Shown piece after piece: positions 50,289-58,094 of a DNA stretch of 64,000 bases. Made by a program: the position numbers and the translations under genes. Position 1 is the stretch's first letter; each line of letters begins with the position of its first letter. The DNA comes from Zhihengliuella halotolerans (GTDB lineage: Bacteria; Actinomycetota; Actinomycetes; Actinomycetales; Micrococcaceae). The notes beneath the pieces were generated by a model. That model made no database searches and was not told where the DNA came from. It was given only the letters and a program-made list of their open reading frames with translations. Location: positions 3,348,001 through 3,412,000 of the forward strand of contig NZ_SHLA01000001.1 in the NCBI RefSeq assembly GCF_004217565.1, written 5' to 3'.

Positions 50289-51299
50289 TCAGCGTTCCTT
50301 CCAGATCGCCGTGAATGAGCCGTAGCCGCCGTCGATCTCGCATTCGCCGTCGATCCCGTAGCCCGGCCACAACCCGTCGAGCGTCGCGCCGAGTTCCTTG
50401 AGGGTGCACGACCACTTGCCGGCGACCTTGACCGTCGCCCCGTTCTTCGAATCCCAGTCCTCTGCGATGCGCGTCGTGTGGTAGATGCTCTGCACCGTGT
50501 CGCAGTCGACGTTGATCGCTTCGTAGACGAACGCGGTGCCGTCGCACTCCAGCTTCTTCGCCTTCGCCGGGTGGTACTGCAGCGACCCGATCATGTGCGC
50601 GATATCCGCGAACTCCTGCGAGAGCGCGTAGTCGCGGGCCACTTGTTCGGCGTCGTCGGTGCGCCCGGGCATCTCGGCGATGCCGAGGTCCGCGCGCCCC
50701 TCGAACCGCAGCGGCCCGGCCAGCTTCGGGTACCCCTTGGTGCCGCCGCCGAGTGGCAGCTCGCTCCCGGGCGCGAGCTTGGCCGGCACCCGCTTGTTCG
50801 AGACCAGCCCGTAGCTGGCGATACTGTCGGCGTTCGGGTGCGTCACGAGATCCAGCACGACGCCGGTCTTGCCGCCGCCGAGCACCTCCGCCTCGGGTGC
50901 ATCTACTCTGTCGATCGGGGTGAAGGAGGACCCCGGAATGGATTCGACCGTTGCGCGGCCCGGGTTCTGCTGCAGTGTCGCCAGGAGCCGGCCGTTCGCA
51001 TCCGTGACTTCGTAGCCCGCGATGCCGGTGCTCGAGGAGTTCCCCTTTGCCTCGAGCGTCGTGACCGTCCAGTCCTCGTGTACGAGGAACGACATGTCGC
51101 CCGACTCCGTCGGCACGCGGCGCCACGCCTCCTCCGGGGACGGCTCCGCCTTCGTGCTCGGCTGCACCTCCGCCGGCTCCTCTTTCTCGAAGGCCTTGGG
51201 GAAGACGTCCGCAAGCGCATCGCATCCCGTCAGGGCCGTCGTCGCCATCAGGGCGACGGCGGCTAGTGCCAATCGCTGTCGAGTCCGCCGTGCGTTCAT
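50289..51299 (-). CDS. Predicted lipoprotein of unknown function
   Basis: The 336-residue protein has a signal peptide with lipobox LTGC (about 23-26), a short linker, and a mixed alpha/beta region in which four cysteines (DCDTV, WSCTL, ECEID and KLECDG) could form disulfides outside the cell. No family is recognised. On the minus strand a tagggt box (51311-51306) ends six bases before the ATG, suggesting leaderless expression. It is divergent from the TetR gene; relation to it is unclear. Confidence 0.75.
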   Translation of the reverse strand: MNARRTRQRLALAAVALMATTALTGCDALADVFPKAFEKEEPAEVQPSTKAEPSPEEAWRRVPTESGDMSFLVHEDWTVTTLEAKGNSSSTGIAGYEVTDANGRLLATLQQNPGRATVESIPGSSFTPIDRVDAPEAEVLGGGKTGVVLDLVTHPNADSIASYGLVSNKRVPAKLAPGSELPLGGGTKGYPKLAGPLRFEGRADLGIAEMPGRTDDAEQVARDYALSQEFADIAHMIGSLQYHPAKAKKLECDGTAFVYEAINVDCDTVQSIYHTTRIAEDWDSKNGATVKVAGKWSCTLKELGATLDGLWPGYGIDGECEIDGGYGSFTAIWKER

Positions 51300-51305
51300 G
51301 CCCCC

Positions 51306-51311
51306 ACCCTA
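51306..51311 (-). promoter_or_regulatory. Leaderless -10 box of the lipoprotein gene
   Basis: On the minus strand tagggt ends six bases before the ATG at 51299. No good -35 was found. Confidence 0.5.
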
Positions 51312-51387
51312 GCCACACCGCCCCCTGCTGACGTGGCGTGACGGGCAAAGGTGAACAAACTGTGACACGAGGGGCGCGCAAACCCCG

Positions 51388-51415
51388 TTGACACCAGACT
51401 GAACACGCGTATAGT
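51388..51415 (+). promoter_or_regulatory. Promoter of the TetR-ABC operon
   Basis: A near-consensus promoter: ttgaca (-35), 16-base spacer, tatagt (-10). Transcription start near 51422 falls inside the palindromic operator. Confidence 0.85.
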
Positions 51416-51416
51416 C

Positions 51417-51436
51417 AATTGAACAAGCGTTCAATT
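51417..51436 (+). promoter_or_regulatory. Palindromic TetR operator
   Basis: aattgaac-aagc-gttcaatt is a perfect palindrome with 8-bp arms and a 4-base centre. A second partial copy, tgaacacgcg, lies in the promoter spacer (51400-51409). Position over the transcription start fits repression. Confidence 0.85.
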
Positions 51437-51452
51437 ATGGAGGGGAGATCTG

Positions 51453-52118
51453 ATGCCGGCCTCCGACATCACCGCCCGGGCGAGGATCCGGGACACCGCG
51501 ATCGAGCAGATCGCGCGCAAGGGGTACGGCGTGAGCATGCGCGTCATCGCCGAAGCCGCCGGAGTCAGCCTCGGGCTGATCAACCACCACTTCGGATCCA
51601 AGGTCGGCCTCCGCACTGCCTGCGACGACCACGTGCTCGAGACGATCAGGAACGTCAAGAGCGAAACCGTGCGCGGCGGGGCCGCGGCGACGTTGGCCGC
51701 CCTTGGCCGGATGAGTGAATACGCGAACCTCACCGCGTACTGCCTGCGCGCGATCTCCACCGGTGGGGAGGTCGCCCGCCGATTCGTCGACCACTTCGTC
51801 GCCGACTCGCGCACCTGGATGGCACAGGGGGTCGCCGACGGTACGCTGCGACCCTCCGTCGACGAGGAAGCGCGCATCCGCATGATGACGCTGCAGGGAT
51901 TCGGCGGCATGCAGCTCTACCTCGCTCAGCGCATGGGTGAAGCAGACGTGGAACTGGCCCCCGATCAGATCAACGCGCTGCTCGAGGACTACCTGGGCGA
52001 GTACGGTCTGGTCACCCTCGAGCTCTACAGCTTCGGGTTGTTCGCCACGTCCGACATCTTCGACGCCTTCCTGCAAGCCGGGCCGAACCCCGGCGCCGCG
52101 ACCACCGAGGAGCACTGA
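51453..52118 (+). CDS. TetR-family regulator of an ABC exporter
   Basis: The 221-residue repressor has an N-terminal TetR helix-turn-helix (about 8-55; ARIRDTAIEQIARKGYGVSM and AAGVSLGLINHHFGSKVGL) and a helical ligand domain. It overlaps the ATPase start by one base. A strong palindrome over its promoter points to autoregulation. The order TetR, ATPase, large permease matches the Rv1219c-Rv1218c-Rv1217c efflux locus of Mycobacterium, which supports a multidrug role by analogy. Confidence 0.93.
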   Translation: MPASDITARARIRDTAIEQIARKGYGVSMRVIAEAAGVSLGLINHHFGSKVGLRTACDDHVLETIRNVKSETVRGGAAATLAALGRMSEYANLTAYCLRAISTGGEVARRFVDHFVADSRTWMAQGVADGTLRPSVDEEARIRMMTLQGFGGMQLYLAQRMGEADVELAPDQINALLEDYLGEYGLVTLELYSFGLFATSDIFDAFLQAGPNPGAATTEEH

Positions 52119-53071
52119 TGGAACCCGTCATCGAGGTCGAGAACCTCACGAAGAACTTCGGAAAGGTCCGGGCACTCGACGGGCTCGACCTGAGCGTCGC
52201 GCCGGGCGAGGTCCACGGCTTCCTGGGGCCCAACGGCGCTGGCAAGTCGACGACGATCCGCGTCCTGCTGGGCCTGCTGCGTGCTGACGCCGGAGTGACC
52301 CGGCTCTTCGGCGACGACCCGTGGGCGCACGCAGTCGAGCTGCACCGCCGGCTCGCCTACGTCCCGGGCGACGTGACTCTCTGGCCGAAGCTGACCGGCG
52401 GCGAGGCCGTCGACCTGCTCGGAGGGCTGCGCGGCGGCCTGAACGCCGCGCGCCGCGCCGAATTGCTCGACCGCTTCGACCTCGACCCCACCCGGAAGGG
52501 GCGCACTTACTCCAAGGGCAACCGCCAGAAGGTTGCCCTCGTCGCGGCCCTCGCCGCTGACGTTGATCTGCTGGTCCTCGACGAGCCCACCTCGGGGCTC
52601 GATCCGCTCATGGAGCTCGTCTTCCAGGAGACCGTGCGCGAGGCCGTCGCCGACGGGAAAACCGTTCTGCTCTCGAGCCACATCCTCGCCGAAGTCGAGG
52701 CCCTGTGCTCGCGGGTCACGATCATCCGCGACGGTGCGACCGTGCAGACCGGCTCGCTCGCCGAGCTGCGCCGCCTCACGCGCAGCAACGTCATCCTCGA
52801 CGCCGATGTTACGGCGGAGGAACTGGGCCGGCTCGACGTCGTGCACGCGATCACCACGGACGCCGAGCGTCTGCACTTCAGCGTGGACGACGGCGGGATG
52901 GGCGCCGTGCTCTCGGTCCTCGCCGGGCGCGAGGTGCGGTCGCTGACCGCGACCCCGCCGAGCCTGGAGGAGCTGTTCGTGCACCACTACGACGCGGCGG
53001 CGGGACGAAACGACGTAGCCGGTGCCGGCCGTGACGGCGATTCAGTGCGGAAGGCGGCGCATCGGGCATGA
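52118..53071 (+). CDS. ABC exporter ATPase
   Basis: The 317-residue ATPase has Walker A GPNGAGKSTT (about 38-47), signature YSKGNRQKVALVAAL (about 130-144; an SKGNRQK variant of the usual SGGxxQ) and Walker B LLVLDEPTSGLDP. The C-terminal segment after residue 215 resembles drug-export ATPases. It overlaps both flanking genes (TGATG upstream, ATGA downstream), a tightly coupled efflux operon. Confidence 0.93.
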   Translation: MEPVIEVENLTKNFGKVRALDGLDLSVAPGEVHGFLGPNGAGKSTTIRVLLGLLRADAGVTRLFGDDPWAHAVELHRRLAYVPGDVTLWPKLTGGEAVDLLGGLRGGLNAARRAELLDRFDLDPTRKGRTYSKGNRQKVALVAALAADVDLLVLDEPTSGLDPLMELVFQETVREAVADGKTVLLSSHILAEVEALCSRVTIIRDGATVQTGSLAELRRLTRSNVILDADVTAEELGRLDVVHAITTDAERLHFSVDDGGMGAVLSVLAGREVRSLTATPPSLEELFVHHYDAAAGRNDVAGAGRDGDSVRKAAHRA

Positions 53072-54684
53072 GCCACACTTTCGCCGGAACGGGGCGGCTC
53101 GCCGCCGCCATGCTGCGGGCGGACCGCATCCGCATCCCCGTCTGGGTCCTAGCCATGGCGGCCTTCGTCGCCTACGCCGCCGCCGGTATCCCCGCCGTCA
53201 TGGGCGAGGAGGGGCTGCAGGCGCGCGCGGAGGTCATGAAGGAGCCGGCCGGGGCGATGATGGCCGGACCCGGGTACGGGATCGAGAACTACACGATCGA
53301 GATCCTCATGGCCAACGAGATGCTCGGCATGTTCGCGGTCGCGGTCGCCATCATGTCGCTGCTGCTCGTCGTCCGACACACGCGCGCCGAGGAGGAGGCC
53401 GGCCGCACGGAACTGGTCCGGGCCGCTCCGGTCGGGCGGTTCGCGCAGCTCACGGCCGCGCTGCTCGTGCTGCTCGCCGCGAACGCGGCCGTCGCCGTCG
53501 GTCTAGGCGCCGCGATGGTCGCGGTCGGCATGGCGCCGACGCTCGACGCCTGGGTCTTCGGCGCCGCACTCGGCGGCGTGGGGCTCGTCTTCGGCACGAC
53601 GGCGGCCGTCACGTCCCAGCTGAGCGCGAACTCCCGTGCCGCCTCCGGCATGGCCGGCGGTCTGCTTGGCGCCGCCTACGTCCTGCGGGCCGTCGGCGAC
53701 GCGCAGCAGCCCGGCGGCAGCGCCCTCTCCTGGCTCTCTCCGATCGGCTGGGCGCAGCAGCTGCGCGTCTTCGTGGATCTGCGCCCGGAGCCGGCGTGGC
53801 TTGCTGCGGGCGCCGTCGTCGTGCTGAGCGGAACGGCGTACGCGCTTGCCGCGCGCCGCGACGTCGGGGCGGGCCTGCTCCCCGAGCGCCGCGGTCGGGC
53901 TCGTGCGAGCGCGGCCGGCCGGACCCTGCTGGGAGTGACGATCCGGCTCGAGCGTCCGCGCCTGATCTGGTGGGCGGTCGGGCTGTACGTGTTCGCCGCG
54001 CTGACCGGATCGCTCGCCGGGCCGATGGCCGAGGTGATGGGGGAGCAGCCGCAACTGCTGGCGGTCCTCGGGGTGGACCCGGCTGACGAGGAGGCGATGG
54101 CGAGCCTGGTCTCGGAGGCGATGGGGATGTTCCTGATGTTCTTCGCGATGGCGGTGGCGGTCTATGCCGCGGCGGCGGCCCACCGGCTGCGCGGGGACGA
54201 AGCGGAGTTCCGCACCGAACTCGCGCTCTCGGCCGCGGTGCAGCGCGCGTGGTGGCTCGGCGCCCCGCTGCTCGTCTCCGTCGTCGGCAGCGCGCTGCTG
54301 CTTGTCGTCGCCGGCGTCGGACTCGGCACGGGCGCGGCGGCCGAGATCGGGGCCGGGGCCGTCGGCGAATTCGCGCTCGCCGCCCTTGCGTACGCGCCGC
54401 TGCTGGCCTGCTGGGCGGCCGCGGCGATGCTCCTCTACGGGCTCGGCCGCGGTTCGGCGGTCCTCTGGGCGGTGCTCGGGGCCGCATTCGTGATCGGCAT
54501 GTATGGGTCGCTGCTCGACGTGCCCGCTGCCGTGCAGGACGCCGAACCCTTCGGGATGGTCGAGGCGATGGCCCTCGCCGGCGGCGACGGCGACTGGACG
54601 CCGATCTGGTGGGCCGCTGCCGTGGCTGCGGTGCTGTCGGCGGCCGCGATGGCGCTGTTCCGCCGCCGCGACCTGACGGGGTAG
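53068..54684 (+). CDS. Large ABC exporter permease (tetronasin/Rv1217-like)
   Basis: The 538-residue protein has two six-helix ABC-2 modules: helices at about 23-45, 85-105, 128-180 in the first half, and a second set from about 305 on, with TLLGVTIRLERPRLIWW at the join. This single-chain double permease fits polyketide/tetronasin-type exporters. It is the last gene of the TetR operon and uses the upstream ATPase. Cargo is unknown. Confidence 0.9.
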   Translation: MSHTFAGTGRLAAAMLRADRIRIPVWVLAMAAFVAYAAAGIPAVMGEEGLQARAEVMKEPAGAMMAGPGYGIENYTIEILMANEMLGMFAVAVAIMSLLLVVRHTRAEEEAGRTELVRAAPVGRFAQLTAALLVLLAANAAVAVGLGAAMVAVGMAPTLDAWVFGAALGGVGLVFGTTAAVTSQLSANSRAASGMAGGLLGAAYVLRAVGDAQQPGGSALSWLSPIGWAQQLRVFVDLRPEPAWLAAGAVVVLSGTAYALAARRDVGAGLLPERRGRARASAAGRTLLGVTIRLERPRLIWWAVGLYVFAALTGSLAGPMAEVMGEQPQLLAVLGVDPADEEAMASLVSEAMGMFLMFFAMAVAVYAAAAAHRLRGDEAEFRTELALSAAVQRAWWLGAPLLVSVVGSALLLVVAGVGLGTGAAAEIGAGAVGEFALAALAYAPLLACWAAAAMLLYGLGRGSAVLWAVLGAAFVIGMYGSLLDVPAAVQDAEPFGMVEAMALAGGDGDWTPIWWAAAVAAVLSAAAMALFRRRDLTG

Positions 54685-54729
54685 CGCGCCTTGGTCCGGT
54701 CCGCCATCGACGCGCGGCGTCCGCACCGC

Positions 54730-54735
54730 TAGGCT
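54730..54735 (+). promoter_or_regulatory. -10 box before the double-VOC gene
   Basis: taggct ends eight bases before the ATG at 54744, giving at most a two-base leader. No ribosome site is visible. Confidence 0.4.
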
Positions 54736-54743
54736 CCGGTGAC

Positions 54744-55481
54744 ATGGGCATGGATCTCGTTCAAGTCAATTTCAAGGCGCGCGACCACGAGCGGGTCGGC
54801 AAGTTCTGGGCCGACGCACTCGGCTGGGGCCTCTCGAGCGAGGGCCCCGGCGTGAGCAACGTCGAGCCGGTCGGGTTCGACTGGCCGGATCCGTCGGCTG
54901 TGTGCATCGACGTCGTCGCGGTGCCCGACCTCGAGTCGGTCGCGTACCGGGGGCATCTGGATCTCGCCACCGAGTCGGCGCAGCACCACGCCGAGCTCGT
55001 CGCGCGGCTCGTCTCGCTCGGCGCGACGGAGGCCGACATCGGCCAGGGCGAGGTGCCCTGGACGGTCTTGGCCGACCCGGAGGGCAACGTGTTCTGCGTG
55101 CTCGAGCCGCGTGAGGTCTACCGCGACACCGGCCCCATCGCGACCGTCGTCGTCGACTGCGCGGACCCGCGGGCCATGGCCGAGTTCTGGGGCGCGGCCA
55201 CCGACTGGACGGTGCACGCGGCGGACGACGAGCACGCCCGGCTGCGCTCGGCCCGCGGCGTCGGGCCCTACCTGGAGTTCCTGCGCACGCCCGACCCGCA
55301 CGCGGACCGGCACCGGCTCCACCTCGATCTCATGCCGCCACCCGACGGCGATCAGGCCGCGGAGGCCGAGCGGTTGCGGTCTCTCGGCGCGCGGGACGCC
55401 GACGTCGGGCAGGGCGAGGCGCCCTGGATGTGCCTGGCCGACCCGGAGGGCAACGAGTTCTGCATCATCGCGCCGCGGTGA
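54744..55481 (+). CDS. Two-domain VOC-superfamily protein
   Basis: The 245-residue protein is a tandem duplication of the glyoxalase/bleomycin-resistance (VOC) fold: domain 1 about 1-122, domain 2 about 125-245. Each ends with a similar block (WTVLADPEGNVFCVLEP and WMCLADPEGNEFCIIAP). Members bind metal for lyase or dioxygenase chemistry, or sequester drugs. The 3' end overlaps the convergent hydrolase gene by 17 bases. Confidence 0.9.
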   Translation: MGMDLVQVNFKARDHERVGKFWADALGWGLSSEGPGVSNVEPVGFDWPDPSAVCIDVVAVPDLESVAYRGHLDLATESAQHHAELVARLVSLGATEADIGQGEVPWTVLADPEGNVFCVLEPREVYRDTGPIATVVVDCADPRAMAEFWGAATDWTVHAADDEHARLRSARGVGPYLEFLRTPDPHADRHRLHLDLMPPPDGDQAAEAERLRSLGARDADVGQGEAPWMCLADPEGNEFCIIAPR

Positions 55482-56523
55482 ACGCCGCCGCCAGGTGCTC
55501 GACGAGCCGCGCGTGGATGACGCGGCCGTCGACGCGGTGGCCGCCGTCGTGCTCGACGACGGTCAGGGGCCCGTCCGTGCCGTACGCGCGCCGCAGCGAA
55601 CGGGCGGCGGCCCGGAAGCCGGGCAGCGGGAAGATCGGGTCGTCCCGCCCGCTCTCGATCAGGAGCGGGCGCGGCGCGAGGTCGGCGAGCACGTCCTGCA
55701 TCTCGCCGAAACGGGCGAGCCCGGGCACGTAGTTGCACGGGCAGTGGTGCATGGCCAGGATGCTGCTCGCGTACGTGTTCGCGTAAGCCGACAGCGCGAC
55801 GGCGCGCACGCGGTCGTCCAGGAGGCCGAGGGACGAGGCGAGCAGCGAGCCGCCCGAGTGGCCGGCCGCGCCGAGCGGTGCCCGCGGATCCAGGCCCACG
55901 CCGGCCAGCGAATCGAGCACGTGCACGAGCTCGGCGAGGCGGGCGCCGACGAGGGAGAGACCCGAGAACGCCAGATGGTTGGTCAGGCGCGCGCACGCCG
56001 AGATCTCCGCCGGCTCCCGGTCGGCGGGCGAACGCCGCTGGCCGAACCCCAGGATGTCCGGCACGACGACGTTCGCACCCAGGGCCGCGAGCGACTCGGC
56101 GAAATGCGCGTGCCCGTCGGTGCGCTCGGCGTCGGTGCTCCCGTCGTCGGTGAGCCCGACGAGCTGGCGGGAACCGTACCCGTGGCCGTGCAGCGCGAGC
56201 ACGGTCGGCGCACCGGCGGCGGGCTCGGTCGGCCGCAGCACGAAGACGCCGAACGGCATGGACGCGAACGCCTCGATCACCCAGCGCTGGCGGACGTAGC
56301 CGGGGCCGGGAACCGCGTCGATCAGGCGCGGCGGGACGCCCGGCGCCGCGGCGGCCAGAGAGTGGAAGGGCTCGACCAGCGACGCGAGATACGAGGGAGC
56401 GGTCGCGCCGGGTTCCGCTGCCGGCGGCGGGCAGCGCCGGATGCGTTCGAGCAGGGGCTCGGCTCCGACGCCGTGCGACGGGTCGCCCGTGTCGTCCGCG
56501 GGCGACGCCGGCCGCTCAGGCAC
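55465..56523 (-). CDS. Alpha/beta hydrolase
   Basis: The 352-residue enzyme shows the hydrolase fold: oxyanion block LALHGHGYG (about 108-116), nucleophile serine in AAGHSGGSLL, acid in ESGRDDPIFP and histidine in HDGGHRV. It looks like a carbohydrate or xenobiotic esterase. Its start overlaps the end of the solute-binding gene by eight bases, linking it to sugar uptake; deacetylation of imported oligosaccharides is a possible role. No signal peptide. Confidence 0.87.
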   Translation of the reverse strand: MPERPASPADDTGDPSHGVGAEPLLERIRRCPPPAAEPGATAPSYLASLVEPFHSLAAAAPGVPPRLIDAVPGPGYVRQRWVIEAFASMPFGVFVLRPTEPAAGAPTVLALHGHGYGSRQLVGLTDDGSTDAERTDGHAHFAESLAALGANVVVPDILGFGQRRSPADREPAEISACARLTNHLAFSGLSLVGARLAELVHVLDSLAGVGLDPRAPLGAAGHSGGSLLASSLGLLDDRVRAVALSAYANTYASSILAMHHCPCNYVPGLARFGEMQDVLADLAPRPLLIESGRDDPIFPLPGFRAAARSLRRAYGTDGPLTVVEHDGGHRVDGRVIHARLVEHLAAAFTAAR

Positions 56524-57895
56524 TTTCGATCACGCCCGTGACCTCGGAGGTGAACGCCTCGGCTGCCTCCTGCGGAGTCGACTGCTTGAAGAGCACCTGC
56601 TCGACGTACCGCGCGAGGACGTTCTGCGTGTCGCTGCTGCCGCGTGGCGGGACCACCGGCGTGCTGGTGATCTCGGACCCGATGTCGCTCATGAAGTCGA
56701 GGAAGGTCCGGTCCGGTGCCTCGAGCACGTCGATCACGGCGGACTCGGTGGCGCTGTTCGCGGGCGCGCCCCGGTCGACGCGCAGGATCGCGGCGGCCTC
56801 GGGATCGTTGACGAGGAAGTTCAGGAACGAGACCGCAGTCGGGTTCGCTGCCGCGGCGGCGCCGAGCGACCAGAACATGGTCGGCTTGAAGTAGGCGCCG
56901 TTCTCGGCCGCGGAGCCGGCGATGCTCGGCGGGCGGAGCATCACGAGGTCGCTGCCCGTCGTGGCGACGAAAGAGCTGAACTGGTTGGCCCACGCCCACG
57001 TCAGTCCGGCCTTGTTGGTACCGAATGCGGACTGCTCGAGGGCCACGCCGAGCTCCTCGGCGGCCCCCGAGGCGTCGAAGCCGGCCCGGGTCTCCATGAG
57101 GTCGAGCAGGTGGGTGAACATCTGCGTGAGCGTCTGCGTCCGGTAGCCGAGGCCGCCGTCGGTGGAGTAGAGGTCCTCACCGTGCTGGCGCAGCCACGTG
57201 ACGAGGTAAGCCTCGTTGACGCCGTAGACGGTCCCGATGGTGTCTGGACGAGAGGCCTGGATCTCGCGGGAGATCCGCGCATAGTCCGCCCACGTCCACG
57301 TCGTGTCGTCGGGAATCTCGACGCCGGCGTCGTCGAAGACGGCCCGGTTCGCGAGGACGCAGTAGCTGTTCTGGCCGGTGCTGATCCCGTAGAGCGTGCC
57401 GTCGACGGTTCCGGCCTCGAGCGCTCCGGGATCGATCGTGCCGAGGTCGAGACCCTCGAGCGAGGTGAGGTCGGCGAGGACGCCGCGGCCGCCGTACTCG
57501 GAGATGTACTTCTGGTCCATGTTGATGATGGCCGGCTCGTCGCCGGCGGCCGCCTGGGTCGCCAGCCGGTCCCAGTAGCTGCCCCACTGGCCGGGCTCGC
57601 CGTCGATCGCCGCGTCGGGGTGCTGCGAGGTGAACGCCGCGATGACCTCATCCGTCTGCCGGTTCAGGTAGTCGTTGCCCCACCACGCGAAACGCACGTC
57701 CCCGCCGCCGCCCACCGCGGAGCCGCTGGTGCTCGCCGCGGTCTGACCGCCGCACGCCGCGAGGACGCCGGCGGCTCCGAGACCGAAGCCGCCGGCCAGG
57801 AGGGAGCGACGCGAGACGGCGTAGCGGCTGCGCCGGCGGCCGGAGGCCTGCGGGAAGCGCCGGATGGTGCGGGGGAAGGCGGTGGGGGTGCCCAT
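56516..57895 (-). CDS. CUT1-type solute-binding lipoprotein, orphan
   Basis: The 459-residue protein has a Tat-type start (YAVSRRSLLAGGFGLG) and lipobox LAAC (about 45-48), then a family 1 binding domain (RFAWWGNDYLNRQTDEVIAAF near residue 70). Its ATG at 57895 follows a ggaga ribosome site. No permease genes of this type lie adjacent; it is followed by the alpha/beta hydrolase gene. The ligand is probably a sugar or glycoside from the neighbouring GH32 locus. Confidence 0.9.
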   Translation of the reverse strand: MGTPTAFPRTIRRFPQASGRRRSRYAVSRRSLLAGGFGLGAAGVLAACGGQTAASTSGSAVGGGGDVRFAWWGNDYLNRQTDEVIAAFTSQHPDAAIDGEPGQWGSYWDRLATQAAAGDEPAIINMDQKYISEYGGRGVLADLTSLEGLDLGTIDPGALEAGTVDGTLYGISTGQNSYCVLANRAVFDDAGVEIPDDTTWTWADYARISREIQASRPDTIGTVYGVNEAYLVTWLRQHGEDLYSTDGGLGYRTQTLTQMFTHLLDLMETRAGFDASGAAEELGVALEQSAFGTNKAGLTWAWANQFSSFVATTGSDLVMLRPPSIAGSAAENGAYFKPTMFWSLGAAAAANPTAVSFLNFLVNDPEAAAILRVDRGAPANSATESAVIDVLEAPDRTFLDFMSDIGSEITSTPVVPPRGSSDTQNVLARYVEQVLFKQSTPQEAAEAFTSEVTGVIESA

Positions 57896-58028
57896 GGAAG
57901 TTCTCCGTTCACGTCATCGGGATGGTGCGTGCGAGTGGTTCCGACAGGCTACGACGCACCGGGGCACGTGGGGAGGGAATCGTCCGGATGGGCACCGTGC
58001 CATGCCGGGCGCGCATGGCTGTGAACGG

Positions 58029-58061
58029 GGGCGCCGCCGGGCGTCCAGCCCGGCGGCGCCC
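58029..58061 (-). terminator. Terminator hairpin of the GH32 genes
   Basis: A perfect 13-bp GC-rich inverted repeat (gggcgccgccggg, 7-base loop, complement) lies 34 bases after the secreted GH32 stop. A tract of few T bases follows, as often in high-GC genomes. Confidence 0.75.
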
Positions 58062-58094
58062 GAATCCTGCACCTGGCCGTCGGCCCCGCGGCTC

